From positions 124,001 to 188,000 of the forward strand of contig CAZLBP010000001.1 in NCBI GenBank assembly GCA_964557855.1: 64,000 nt of DNA, in the 5' to 3' direction. A program made the position numbers and the translations under genes. Below are positions 1 to 8,387 of the stretch, piece after piece. Within the stretch, counting starts at the first letter, position 1; the number at the start of each line of letters is the position of its first letter. The notes under the pieces were generated by a model. It saw only the letters and a list, made by a program, of their open reading frames with translations, ran no database searches and was not told the origin of the DNA. Origin of the DNA: JAJRZL01 sp964557855. Its GTDB lineage: Bacteria; Zixibacteria; MSB-5A5; GN15; FEB-12.

Positions 1-1120
1 CGTACTCGATGATGTTTTCCAATTCACGGACGTTGCCCGGAAAATCGTACCGCATGAGGATTTTCATCACTTCCGGACTGACCCCAACCACGTTCTTGCC
101 GCGGCGGGCATTGTTCTTTTTGATAAAGTGATCCACAAGATAGGGGACGTCCTCGCGGCGGTCACGCAAAGGAGGTAGATCGAACTTGACCACTGCCAGT
201 CGGAAATAGAGGTCGTCGCGGAATCGGCCGGCCGCCACCAGCTCCTTGAGATTCTGATTTGTGGCGGCTACAATGCGAATGCTGGTCTTGACGGTATGCG
301 TCGCCCCCAGCGGCTCGAATTCGCGCTCCTGAAGCAGCCGCAGCAGTTTGACTTGGGTTGACAGCGGCAACTCACCGATTTCGTCGAAAAAGACCGTGCC
401 GCCATCGGCGGCGACAAGCTTGCCGTCTTTATCTTTCTTGGCGTCGGTAAAGGCGCCCCGGACATATCCAAACAACTCCGATTCAAAGAGTTGGGTCGGC
501 AGTGTACCGCAGTTGATCACGACGTATTTATGGTCCTTACGAGCACTCAGATTATGTATAGCGCGGGCGAAAAGTTCTTTGCCGGATCCGGATGGTCCCT
601 GGATCAGAACCGTGCTGTCGCTCTCGGCAACGTCGGGCAGAATAGCAAACAACTTGTGAATAAGCGGGCTCTTGGATATGATGTCTTCGAAAGAGTACTT
701 CTTGTGAAGCTCCTTACGCAGATGCTCGATAGCTGAAAGATCGCGAAATGTCTCAACCGCCCCCAGGACGTTGTCATCGTCATCGCGCAGAACGGACGTT
801 GAGATGCTGATAGGGATACGCTCGCCGGAAGCGTTGGTAATATTCACCGGCTGGTCGATGGCTTCCACACCGGTCCGCAGGGTTTTCTCCAGCATGCAGC
901 CCTGTTCACAAATATCGGCGTGAAATACCTCGTAACATCGTTTTCCGATCGCTTTGGAGGCCGGCACGCCGGTAATCTTCTCCGCAGCCGGATTGAATGA
1001 GGTGATGATGCGGTCACTGTTGACCGTAAAGACACCGTCAGCAATGGAGCTGAGGATGACTTTGAAAAAGCGATCTTCCTGACTCTTCATGTCTTTTATA
1101 TCTCGGTCGACCTGATCCAT
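1..1120 (-). CDS. PAS domain sigma-54-dependent transcriptional activator (C-terminus cut by window edge)
   Basis: NtrC-family enhancer-binding protein that would activate sigma-54 promoters by ATP hydrolysis. I translated the minus strand from ATG 1120: about 373 residues are visible and the frame is open to the window start. Residues ~15-130 form a PAS sensor domain (SIADGVFTVNSDRIITSFNPA) with a CYEVFHADICEQGC segment, a Cys-containing pattern common in PAS-sigma54 regulators. The AAA+ domain follows: Walker A GPSGSGKE, a GAFTDA loop (variant of the sigma-54-contacting GAFTGA), Walker B GGTVFFDEIGEL, and the R-finger region RFRDDLYFRLAVV, ending in FPGNVRELENIIEY. The Fis-type HTH lies outside the window. 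No ideal ribosome binding site precedes ATG 1120; an in-frame ATG twelve codons in is possible. A good promoter lies at 1137-1164. Family assignment is certain, regulon unknown. Confidence 0.95.
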   Translation of the reverse strand, partial: MDQVDRDIKDMKSQEDRFFKVILSSIADGVFTVNSDRIITSFNPAAEKITGVPASKAIGKRCYEVFHADICEQGCMLEKTLRTGVEAIDQPVNITNASGERIPISISTSVLRDDDDNVLGAVETFRDLSAIEHLRKELHKKYSFEDIISKSPLIHKLFAILPDVAESDSTVLIQGPSGSGKELFARAIHNLSARKDHKYVVINCGTLPTQLFESELFGYVRGAFTDAKKDKDGKLVAADGGTVFFDEIGELPLSTQVKLLRLLQEREFEPLGATHTVKTSIRIVAATNQNLKELVAAGRFRDDLYFRLAVVKFDLPPLRDRREDVPYLVDHFIKKNNARRGKNVVGVSPEVMKILMRYDFPGNVRELENIIEY

Positions 1121-1136
1121 TCCGCAAACATACCAT

Positions 1137-1164
1137 AATATATATTTTTTTACCGGTTTGTCCA
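1137..1164 (-). promoter_or_regulatory. Candidate sigma-70-type promoter of the PAS/sigma-54 activator gene
   Basis: On the minus strand TGGACA (1159-1164, five of six matches to TTGACA) is separated by 16 nt from TATATT (1137-1142). The predicted transcription start falls roughly 10 nt upstream of the ATG at 1120, so the leader would be very short. Motif match only. Confidence 0.45.
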
Positions 1165-1378
1165 AATATCGTGCCGGTGTTTCGTGCGGTCGGACGGCAT
1201 AAGAGATTGTTTGGTCGTATGCCCGGGCAAACTCCTCGCAACGACCACAGCGTAGAGGGAAGCCTTGTGCCGCCCTTTCGACGGCGGTGGACGGCCCCGC
1301 CGCTACGCGAAATACGCTGACCGACCTCCCTTACAGTCGAATTTTGGTCCGTTCAACAGAAAAAAACCAATTCGCCCC

Positions 1379-1407
1379 TTGACAAAAACGTATAAATACC
1401 GATATTA
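1379..1407 (+). promoter_or_regulatory. Promoter of the DUF134/NifX-like operon
   Basis: TTGACA at 1379-1384 is a perfect -35 match. The best -10 with normal spacing is GATATT at 1401-1406 (16 nt spacer, four of six). Transcription would begin inside the 22-bp palindrome at 1408-1429, a position suited to repression. Confidence 0.5.
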
Positions 1408-1429
1408 GTTATGTGCATATGCACATAAC
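1408..1429. promoter_or_regulatory. Perfect 22-bp palindromic operator candidate
   Basis: The half-site GTTATGTGCAT is followed directly by its exact reverse complement, giving a perfect 22-bp inverted repeat without spacer. It begins just after the -10 element and ends two bases before the AGGAG ribosome binding site (1431-1435) of the DUF134 gene. A dimeric regulator bound here would block initiation. Autoregulation by the downstream DUF134 protein is an inference. An RNA stem over the ribosome binding site is an alternative. Confidence 0.6.
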
Positions 1430-1441
1430 CAGGAGTAGGTG

Positions 1442-1789
1442 ATGCCGCGACCGAGAAAGAAGAGATGCTGTCGAAGATATAGAGCCGATCGCGTTTACAA
1501 ACCGCAGGGTATCCCTCTGCGCGGGATCGGGACGACCGTTGTCGACCGGGATGAGTTTGAGGCGCTGAGACTGTGTGACGTAGAAAGACTGGACCAGGAA
1601 GACGCGGGTAAGCGTATGGGGGTCTCCCGGGGTACCATTCAGCGCCTTTTGTATCGGGGACGTCACGCGATTATGCAAGCAATAATCAACAATAATGCCA
1701 TAGTAGTGAATCTCCAAGAAAGCGAGGACTCTCATGTTAGCATGCATTCCAACCAACGGCGACGCCGGTTTCGAGGACACGGTGTGTGA
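1442..1789 (+). CDS. DUF134 (UPF0251) family HTH DNA-binding protein
   Basis: Small regulator of 115 residues. The N-terminus MPRPRKKRCC..YRADRVYKPQGIPLRG and the segment DEFEALRLCDVERLDQEDAGKRMGVSRGTIQRLLYRGR match the DUF134 family, whose C-terminal half is a sigma-70 region-4-like helix-turn-helix. ATG 1442 is chosen over GTG 1439 because AGGAG at 1431-1435 sits six bases upstream. The last ~19 residues (basic, RRRRFRGHG) overlap the next gene in another frame by 56 nt, an unusually long overlap that implies co-translation. DUF134 genes commonly neighbour NifX/NafY-like proteins, as here. It probably regulates its own operon through the palindrome at 1408-1429, which is inferred. Confidence 0.88.
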   Translation: MPRPRKKRCCRRYRADRVYKPQGIPLRGIGTTVVDRDEFEALRLCDVERLDQEDAGKRMGVSRGTIQRLLYRGRHAIMQAIINNNAIVVNLQESEDSHVSMHSNQRRRRFRGHGV

Positions 1790-2177
1790 ACACTTCGGCT
1801 CGGCGCCGTATTTCACTCTCTACGACACGCGGACCGACGAGGTCAAGGTGATCAAAAATCGACACGCTCAACATAGCCACGGCAACTGCCGACCTATGAA
1901 CCAACTGTCGCGGTATGGGATCGACTGTATCCTCTGTTCGGGGATTGGGCGACACGCCACGGATGAGCTCAATCGCGAAGGCATAAGTATTTACAGTGCC
2001 GAAGCCGACCGGGTGGCGGACATCGTCGAGCTCATCAAGAGTGGCGGCCTGAAAGAAGCCGAATTCCACGGTCCCTGCCGGGGCGGCGGACGAGGCGCCG
2101 GGGCCAACCACCGGGGACAGGGACAGTGCCGACATGGCCAGGGCGGAAACAGGCGGGGATCTTCTTCACTAAAATAG
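1734..2177 (+). CDS. NifX/NafY-like dinitrogenase iron-molybdenum cofactor-binding domain protein
   Basis: A 147-residue cytoplasmic protein with the NifB/NifX/VnfX cofactor-binding fold: MLACIPTNGDAGFEDTVCEHFGSAPYF at the start, then the SHGNCRPMNQLSRYGIDCILCSGIGRHA region and a Rossmann-like end at ADIVELIKSGG. Outside nitrogen fixers this family is taken to carry or sense metal clusters; no nif genes are visible here. The final ~35 residues are Gly/His/Cys/Arg rich (GPCRGGGRGAG, HRGQGQCRHGQGG) and look like a flexible metal-binding tail. Start ATG 1734 has a GCGAGGA ribosome binding site inside the upstream DUF134 gene. It is operon partner of that regulator. Confidence 0.85.
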   Translation: MLACIPTNGDAGFEDTVCEHFGSAPYFTLYDTRTDEVKVIKNRHAQHSHGNCRPMNQLSRYGIDCILCSGIGRHATDELNREGISIYSAEADRVADIVELIKSGGLKEAEFHGPCRGGGRGAGANHRGQGQCRHGQGGNRRGSSSLK

Positions 2178-2189
2178 CCGTTTTTGGAA

Positions 2190-2221
2190 AGGTCCCGGCC
2201 GACTTCTGCCGGTCGGGACCT
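2190..2221 (+). terminator. Strong hairpin after the NifX-like gene
   Basis: AGGTCCCGGCCGAC and GCCGGTCGGGACCT form a 14-bp stem with one G-T pair and one mismatch around a TTCT loop, 12 nt after the stop codon. There is no T-run after the stem, so it may terminate through Rho, stabilise the 3' end, or be an attenuator. Confidence 0.45.
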
Positions 2222-2474
2222 GATTCATCACGTCCCTCCTGGGTCGGAAGAAGGGTCGCCTGTTCACGGTACTGTCCTCAGCGAGACCGGACATTGCCGG
2301 AACGGACATAGTCTCGGCCAACCCCGACAAGGCTCTCCCGACAGGAGGTTTTCCTCCATACGTCACCAACGATTCTCGTGCCCTTGACCCGTTCTTGCTT
2401 TCCAATATAGAGTGCATTTAATTAGGTTTGAAAGGGTGTTGTTCCGGTCATGCCGATTGGAAAGAGAAGTGACA

Positions 2475-4166
2475 ATGGTATTGCGGTCTAATAATATTCG
2501 CATTCTCGTTCTGATGGTCGGTGCTATTGTACTGAGCGCCTCGGGGTGCCGGGAGTTTTCGCAACCACTGGACGAGTATATGACCAAGGCGCAAAAGGCC
2601 TGGGGCTTCAGCGGCTCGGTGCTGGTGGCGGTTGACGGCAACGTAATCCTGAGTGAGGGTTATGGAATGGCAGATCGTGCCTTTGGCAGTCCCAATACAC
2701 CACAAACCAAGTTCTATATAGGTTCAATAACAAAACAGATTACGGCTGCGGCGATACTGAAACTACAGGACAGAGGACTGTTGCACGTTCACGACACGAT
2801 TTCAAACTACTTGCCCGATTACGGTGCCCCCTTCGCGGACCGGGTTACCATCCACCAGCTGCTGACTCATACCTCCGGTATACCCAACTACACGAATCTC
2901 CCCGAAGTGGTCGTACACCGAACCAGGGACGTGACGCCGGCGGAGATCATGAACAGCATCAAGGAGTGGTCGCTCCAGTTCGAGCCGGGCGCTGCAATGG
3001 ACTACAGTAATTCGAATTACGTGATACTCGGAGCTGTCATAGAAGCCGTATCCGGGCAGTCGTACGAAGCTTATCTGCACAAAGCCTTTTTCAAACCCCT
3101 CGGTATGTCAAGTACCGGCTACGGCCGACGCGAGATAGCTTTGCCGGAACGTGCGGAAGGATACACTCGAAACGACAGTCTGGAATTCATCAATGCCGTC
3201 GAAACCCATCTTTCGCTCCTGCATTCGGCCGGTGCCCTGTATTCCACCACTGAAGACATGCTGCGGTGGGATCAGGCGCTGTACGAAGCCAAAGTCCTCA
3301 GCCGACGAGCCATCACAACTATGCTGACCCCGCATCGAGCGCAGTACGGCTATGGCTGGGTCATTGATACCCTGTATGGACGCACGCACACGTACCATGG
3401 CGGTTTCCTGGACGGCTTCAATTGTACGTTCGAGAGATGGCTTGATGATCGGCTGTGCATCGCCGTCTTCAGCAATGATGATGAGTCTCCGGTGAAGAAG
3501 ATCGCCCGCAGCCTGGCCGCTATCGTGTTCGGTGAGCCATTTGATCCTCCCGAAATCAAGGTTCCCGTATCGGTAAATGAAGAGTTATTTGCCGATTATA
3601 CGGGCGTATATCAAATCTCCGACACGGTGGTGCGCACTATTACCTACGAGGAGGGCAGCCTTTACTCGCGGCTGACCGGTCTGGAACGGCAGCAGTTGCT
3701 TCCGGAAGCCATCGATACCTTCTATTTCGTAAGCGACAACACCCGGCGCATTATCTTCAATCGCGATGAGCGGGGCAGAGTAGATCGGCTGTTGTTATAT
3801 GACGAGGGGCTGTACTATCCCGCCGCCAAGCTGCCCGCTGAACAGGCGGAAGCCTATCGTCCACGCGGAGATATCATCAGGCTTCTGCCCAGCATACTGT
3901 CCCGGTACACCGGTCTCTATAGCCTGGAATCCCTGTTCGGTGAGGATAAATACGAGATGAATTTGACTATCACCCAGACGGACGATCATCTGACAGTCAC
4001 ATCACCCGGTATTGGCCGCGCTGATATCTACCCCTTGAGTGAGCGCCGGTTCATTCATAAGGAGGTCGATTTTGGCATTCGATTCGAGATTGACGATTCC
4101 GGTCGCGTGACCGGCTGCACCATTCAAATGGGAAATGCCGAAGTTGAGGGTGCCAAGGTGCACTGA
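2475..4166 (+). CDS. Secreted lipoprotein serine hydrolase, beta-lactamase/D-Ala-D-Ala carboxypeptidase (class C) family
   Basis: A 563-residue envelope enzyme of the serine beta-lactamase-like/AmpH-type family. ATG 2475 is chosen over upstream in-frame starts because it gives a proper signal peptide (SNNIRILVLMVGAIVL) ending in a lipobox-like SASGC (Cys25) and follows a purine-rich AGAGAAG. Catalytic motifs: SxxK as S84-I-T-K87, YxN as YSNSN (about residue 177), and HxG as YHGGF (about residue 308). The domain ends near residue 365. The remaining ~200 residues (FADYTGVYQ..., then RYTGLYS) are two lipocalin-like DUF3471-type repeats found in this family. Natural substrate is unknown; peptide or ester hydrolysis is more likely than antibiotic resistance. 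It stands alone, preceded by no obvious partner. Confidence 0.88.
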   Translation: MVLRSNNIRILVLMVGAIVLSASGCREFSQPLDEYMTKAQKAWGFSGSVLVAVDGNVILSEGYGMADRAFGSPNTPQTKFYIGSITKQITAAAILKLQDRGLLHVHDTISNYLPDYGAPFADRVTIHQLLTHTSGIPNYTNLPEVVVHRTRDVTPAEIMNSIKEWSLQFEPGAAMDYSNSNYVILGAVIEAVSGQSYEAYLHKAFFKPLGMSSTGYGRREIALPERAEGYTRNDSLEFINAVETHLSLLHSAGALYSTTEDMLRWDQALYEAKVLSRRAITTMLTPHRAQYGYGWVIDTLYGRTHTYHGGFLDGFNCTFERWLDDRLCIAVFSNDDESPVKKIARSLAAIVFGEPFDPPEIKVPVSVNEELFADYTGVYQISDTVVRTITYEEGSLYSRLTGLERQQLLPEAIDTFYFVSDNTRRIIFNRDERGRVDRLLLYDEGLYYPAAKLPAEQAEAYRPRGDIIRLLPSILSRYTGLYSLESLFGEDKYEMNLTITQTDDHLTVTSPGIGRADIYPLSERRFIHKEVDFGIRFEIDDSGRVTGCTIQMGNAEVEGAKVH

Positions 4167-4269
4167 AACCCGGCGTGCCGACTTTCCCCTGCACGCGGCG
4201 GTCCTGATGAGGAGCGATTGCCCGTTTAAGTCGTATCAGTTTCCGAACATAGACCGGTCCTCATAAATT

Positions 4270-4313
4270 CCTAACCGGTCACTCGGAATACCCTAACACA
4301 TTGCTAACTTACT
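4270..4313 (+). promoter_or_regulatory. 11-bp-phased CTAAC direct repeats upstream of the response regulator
   Basis: CTAAC occurs at 4271-4275, 4293-4297 and 4304-4308, at offsets of 22 and 11 bp, so three of four consecutive 11-bp units carry it. OmpR/PhoB-type proteins bind tandem half-sites spaced 10-11 bp. The array ends 60 bp before the start of the OmpR-type gene at 4373, which suggests autoregulation (inferred). Confidence 0.35.
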
Positions 4314-4372
4314 TCAAGTTTTTACATCTAAATTCATGGGCATTTGGATAAAAGCGAGTTACACACAAGACC

Positions 4373-5062
4373 ATGCCAAACATACGGATCCTGGTAATAG
4401 AAGACGATGAGTTGAATCGTACGCTTATCAAGCGTGCCCTGGAGCCGGAAGGATTTCAGGTCGAATTGGCGGCCACCGGTGAGGCGGGTCTGGAGTCGAT
4501 CAGACAGCATCCGCCTCGACTAATCATCATCGAATTGTCTCTGCCCGGCATCAACGGATTTGACGTCTGCAAGCTCTTGAAACAGGAAGAATTCTACCGA
4601 CAAATTCCGATAATACTGATCAGCACGAAATCCAGCGAAGTGGATATCGTGACCGGTTTGGAGCTGGGCGCCGACGATTACATGGTCAAACCACTTAGTC
4701 ACAATGTCCTGATAAGTCGCATCCGGGCGGTGCTGCGCCGCGTGCCGGTTGAGCCCGGCTCTTTTCAGCAAGCCATTGAGCTCGATAATCTGGTCATTGA
4801 CCCGGCGCGTCACGAAGTGCGCATCAACGAAAGCAAGATTTCTCTCACGCCCACTGAATTCCAGATCCTGTATTTCCTGGCTAAAAACGTCGGTCGGGTC
4901 TTCCGTCGCCCCGAAATGCTGAAGTTGCTTCGGGGTAACAACCACGCTGCCTCCGAGCGGGCGATTGATGTTCAGATTGCTGATCTTCGACGGAGACTAG
5001 GCGCGTACGGCAAAAGAATCGAGACAGTTCGTGGTCTGGGGTATCGACTGAAGGCACTCTAA
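4373..5062 (+). CDS. OmpR/PhoB-family response regulator with Glu at the phosphoacceptor site
   Basis: A 229-residue transcription factor: receiver domain (residues ~1-122) and winged-helix DNA-binding domain (~130-229, ending RIETVRGLGYRLKAL). The receiver keeps the acidic pair (E10, D11, D12), the Ser/Thr after beta-4 (S84, T85) and the Lys (K106 in DDYMVKP), but the normal Asp is Glu54 (IIIELSLPG; codon GAA). In known response regulators D-to-E changes can mimic phosphorylation, so this protein may be constitutively active or regulated without phosphate. No histidine kinase is adjacent. The start ATG 4373 has only a weak purine-rich site. CTAAC repeats upstream may be its own operator. Confidence 0.92.
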   Translation: MPNIRILVIEDDELNRTLIKRALEPEGFQVELAATGEAGLESIRQHPPRLIIIELSLPGINGFDVCKLLKQEEFYRQIPIILISTKSSEVDIVTGLELGADDYMVKPLSHNVLISRIRAVLRRVPVEPGSFQQAIELDNLVIDPARHEVRINESKISLTPTEFQILYFLAKNVGRVFRRPEMLKLLRGNNHAASERAIDVQIADLRRRLGAYGKRIETVRGLGYRLKAL

Positions 5063-5327
5063 CGTTTATGTCATTGGCATACAATTGGTTACAGGCACAT
5101 CCCAGAATCGACTTGAAATGCCGAGCCATATGTTTTTGGCGCCGACGATGTTATTCGATTGGCGCCTCGGAAGTCCGCGAAATCGACGCCATTCTAGTTG
5201 AATCCGTACAAGCCGGTAACCAACCCCTAACATTCGTGTGCCACTGTGTAGGCTATTTGCGAAGTCTGAGATAGGCTGGAAACAGCAAACACCAAATGAA
5301 TGAACAGTAAGATAGGAGAAACTCACT

Positions 5328-8306
5328 ATGTCGACCACAGGAATAGGCAACAAATCACCTGTTCAACCTCGGGGTTTGAAGGCGCGGCCACTGGCCTGGG
5401 CGGTGACCGTTGTTTGTTTGATCGGATGGCTTTTACCGAGCGTCGCGTTGGCGGCGGAGGACGGGCGCATCAAGGGCCGACTTTTTGATGCCAGTACCGG
5501 TGACCCGTTGCTCGGGTTCAGTGTCTATCTCGAAAACACGACCACGGGAGCGGTTAGTGATCTCGACGGAAATTACATTATCAAAAACGTAGAGCCGGGT
5601 ACATATAATCTCATTGCTTCCGGTATCGGCTACGAGCAGGTTAAAATCCCGAACCTGGTCGTGGAAGCCGGCGAGACGCTGGTTCTGGACATGACGCTGA
5701 ACGAGCAGATGGTGGAAATGGATTCCGTTGTCGTTCGCGGCAGAATCCTGGAGAACACGGACGCCACGACCCTGAAGATCAGGCAGAAAGCTGATTTTGT
5801 GGGCGACGCCGTGAGTTCGGAACAAATGTCCCGCTCCGGAGCCGGCGACGCGGCCGGCGCCATGGAAAAAGTGGTCGGCGCTTCGGTCATTGGCGGCAAA
5901 TATGTCTATATTCGCGGGCTGGGTGACCGCTACGCCAACACGCAGCTAAACGGTTCCCCATTACCCAGCGCGGATCCCGACCGGCAAGCGGTTCAGATGG
6001 ACCTTATTCCCTCCAATCAGCTCGATAACATCGTAGTGCAGAAGACCTTCACTCCCGACAAGCCGGGTAATTTCTCCGGAGGCAGTGTCAATCTCACAAC
6101 CAAGGACCTGCCCGACGAACGGACATTTACTTTCTCGTCTTCGGTCACGTACAACTCGAACGCTTCATTCGAAGACGGTGTCTTGACCTATGAGGGCGGC
6201 ACCAAAGACTGGCTCGGCTATGACGACGGCACCCGCGGTATACCTGAGGAACTCGAAAACGCTGAAGAAAAAATCCCGCACAGATATTCCGCCATCAGGG
6301 ATTCCGCGGTAGCCGCCAGGCTGGACCAAATGACCGAGTCCTTCAAACCGCAGATGCACCCGGGAACTCGGACGGCCCCGGTAGACCAGAGTTACTCCTT
6401 GTCCTACGGCGACCTCTGGCAATTCATGGATAAACCTCTTGGCGTTCAAGCCAGCCTGACTTTCAGCCGCAAGCACACCTATTTCAATGACGGCCAGGTC
6501 GGGCGATATCACCGGCCCAACGCAGGTGAAGGTCTTGACGAACTGACAATGCAGTTGCTGGTAGACGATGAAAAGGGGGCCGAGAAAGTCACTTGGGGCG
6601 GCCTGGTAAGTACTTCGTACAGGCCGCACACGCGCCACAAATTTAATATTGACTATATGTATAACCGGAGTGGTGAGTCGATCGCCCGGCTGCTCAGCGG
6701 TGATTTCCCCGAACAGCTCCCGCCTACCTATAATGCGTTCCAGAAGCACATTTGGCGAACTCGTGTATTGGAATATGTCGAGCGATATTTGAGCACGTTG
6801 CAGATGGCTGGAGAGCATGATATCAAAGTTATCACGCCCGTGCGAACGAGCTGGCACTGGTCGTACTCGGCTACCACTCAGGAGGAACCGGACAGAAGAT
6901 ATTTCAGCGACAACATCCTGGTTGATCTCGATTCAGCGGGCAACATTGTCGACACGTCCGAGATAGAAATAAAAGCCTCCTCGTATCCGGTCCCCACTCG
7001 CCTCTTTCGCGACCTGAACGAATCAATTAGAGAAGGTCAAGTCAATTTCCAGTTTCCGCTTACGCCGGGCCGTTCCCGAGGAGGGAATGTCAAAACCGGA
7101 CTGGCGTACTTCAACAAGGACCGCGATTTCAGAGAACGAGCTTATCAGATTAACGAAGCTACCGCGGTCACGTACAACGGTGACCCCAACGACTATATCA
7201 AAGCCGAGAATATGGGCATTATGGAGGAACAGTACGACCCGTCGGACACCACGCAGAGCCGTATTCCCATCGGCCTGACCATGAGCGAAATAGCCAGTGG
7301 CGCCAATGACTATGACGGCCGGCAGGACATTTTCGCCTGGTACGGCATGATAGATTATCCCGTCACGAAGCGAATCCAAGTGATCGGAGGAGTCCGTCGG
7401 GAATCGACCGAGATGGACATCGACCGTCCTCGGGATTTCGATCCCAACGTCGAAGATACCGCTCTTATCGACGACGCTGACTGGCTGCCTTCTCTCAACA
7501 TCCGTTACGGTCTGACGACGGAAATGAACATCCGTCTTGCGTACGGACGTACCTTGGCGCGGCCCAACTTGCGGGAGATGGCTCCCTTCGCGTCCGATGA
7601 ACACGTGGGTGGCTATAAGTACGAAGGTAATGCCGATCTCACGTATACCAAGATAAACAACTTCGATTTTCGCTGGGAGTGGTATACCGGCCCGGGTGAA
7701 GTCCTGGCGGCGAGTGCTTTTTACAAGAGACTAAAAAACCCTATCGAATTGGTCGTGCTAAATCCGGCTGGGGATCTCCGGCCGCAGAACGTGGATAGAG
7801 GCGAGGTTTACGGCGTCGAATTCGAGTGGCGTCAGGGCTTGGGACGGCTCACCGAACGACTGGATAACTTCCAGTTCGGCGGTAACCTGACGATTGTCCA
7901 TTCGGTTGTGGATATCTCGGAGGATGAACTGACTATTATCCGAGCTTTTGATCCGGACTGGAAGACACGAGAACTGCAGGGGCAATCACCCTATCTGGTT
8001 AATCTGGATCTGACTTACCAACTGCCCAAACGCGGATTTACCGCCAGTCTTCTGTACAATGTCTTCGGCGAACGCTATATGGTCAACGGTTTGGACGCCA
8101 CCCCGGACATCTATGAACAACCGGAACATCAATTGGATTTCACGCTGTCAGCCCGGATCATGACCGACGTCAACTTCAAGTTTGCCGCCAAGAACCTGTT
8201 GAACGAGAAAACACGATGGATTCACCATTATAAGGGCGGGGAGTTCGTTCACCATAGTTACTCGACGGGAAGAAGCTTCTCCATTGGCATGAGCTACGGT
8301 TTGTAG
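5328..8306 (+). CDS. TonB-dependent outer-membrane receptor with N-terminal carboxypeptidase-regulatory-like domain
   Basis: A 992-residue outer-membrane transporter. A twin of positively charged residues and a hydrophobic stretch (LAWAVTVVCLIGWLL) end in a signal peptidase site near ALA-AEDG (~residue 43). Residues ~46-130 are a carboxypeptidase-D regulatory-like beta-sandwich (GRIKGRLFDASTGDPLLGFSVYL). A plug domain follows, with KYVYIRGLGDRYANTQLNG and the DLIPSNQLDNI segment; the remainder is a 22-strand barrel type ending RSFSIGMSYGL with a terminal hydrophobic residue. The YIRGLGDRY pattern belongs to the receptor class often annotated as TIGR01782-like. Start ATG 5328 has ATAGGAGA upstream. 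No TonB/ExbBD genes are close. Substrate (siderophore, sugar or peptide) cannot be told from sequence. Confidence 0.93.
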   Translation: MSTTGIGNKSPVQPRGLKARPLAWAVTVVCLIGWLLPSVALAAEDGRIKGRLFDASTGDPLLGFSVYLENTTTGAVSDLDGNYIIKNVEPGTYNLIASGIGYEQVKIPNLVVEAGETLVLDMTLNEQMVEMDSVVVRGRILENTDATTLKIRQKADFVGDAVSSEQMSRSGAGDAAGAMEKVVGASVIGGKYVYIRGLGDRYANTQLNGSPLPSADPDRQAVQMDLIPSNQLDNIVVQKTFTPDKPGNFSGGSVNLTTKDLPDERTFTFSSSVTYNSNASFEDGVLTYEGGTKDWLGYDDGTRGIPEELENAEEKIPHRYSAIRDSAVAARLDQMTESFKPQMHPGTRTAPVDQSYSLSYGDLWQFMDKPLGVQASLTFSRKHTYFNDGQVGRYHRPNAGEGLDELTMQLLVDDEKGAEKVTWGGLVSTSYRPHTRHKFNIDYMYNRSGESIARLLSGDFPEQLPPTYNAFQKHIWRTRVLEYVERYLSTLQMAGEHDIKVITPVRTSWHWSYSATTQEEPDRRYFSDNILVDLDSAGNIVDTSEIEIKASSYPVPTRLFRDLNESIREGQVNFQFPLTPGRSRGGNVKTGLAYFNKDRDFRERAYQINEATAVTYNGDPNDYIKAENMGIMEEQYDPSDTTQSRIPIGLTMSEIASGANDYDGRQDIFAWYGMIDYPVTKRIQVIGGVRRESTEMDIDRPRDFDPNVEDTALIDDADWLPSLNIRYGLTTEMNIRLAYGRTLARPNLREMAPFASDEHVGGYKYEGNADLTYTKINNFDFRWEWYTGPGEVLAASAFYKRLKNPIELVVLNPAGDLRPQNVDRGEVYGVEFEWRQGLGRLTERLDNFQFGGNLTIVHSVVDISEDELTIIRAFDPDWKTRELQGQSPYLVNLDLTYQLPKRGFTASLLYNVFGERYMVNGLDATPDIYEQPEHQLDFTLSARIMTDVNFKFAAKNLLNEKTRWIHHYKGGEFVHHSYSTGRSFSIGMSYGL

Positions 8307-8387
8307 CTCATCCGGAAGTTGACATTCAGGCAACCGATGACTGTAAACTAAAATGAATCACCGATTGGGATAGAGAGAGAGCTGAAG

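Larger units (their letters stand above)
1121..1441. other. Divergent intergenic region with two promoters and a palindrome
   Basis: This 321-bp spacer separates two divergent transcription units. It holds the minus-strand promoter at 1137-1164, a plus-strand promoter at 1379-1407 and the palindrome at 1408-1429. Between them a small GC-rich hairpin (CCGCC/GGCGG arms around 1272-1290) is visible. No convincing short gene is present. Confidence 0.6.

Noticed and set aside
2475..4166. Antibiotic-resistance beta-lactamase
   Set aside because: The SxxK/YxN/HxG motifs fit the wider serine hydrolase/peptidase family with DUF3471-type repeats, and nothing links it to resistance genes or mobility.
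5063..5327. Possible small gene between the response regulator and the TonB receptor
   Set aside because: The open frame starting at 5068 has no ribosome binding site and no family-like or signal-like sequence.
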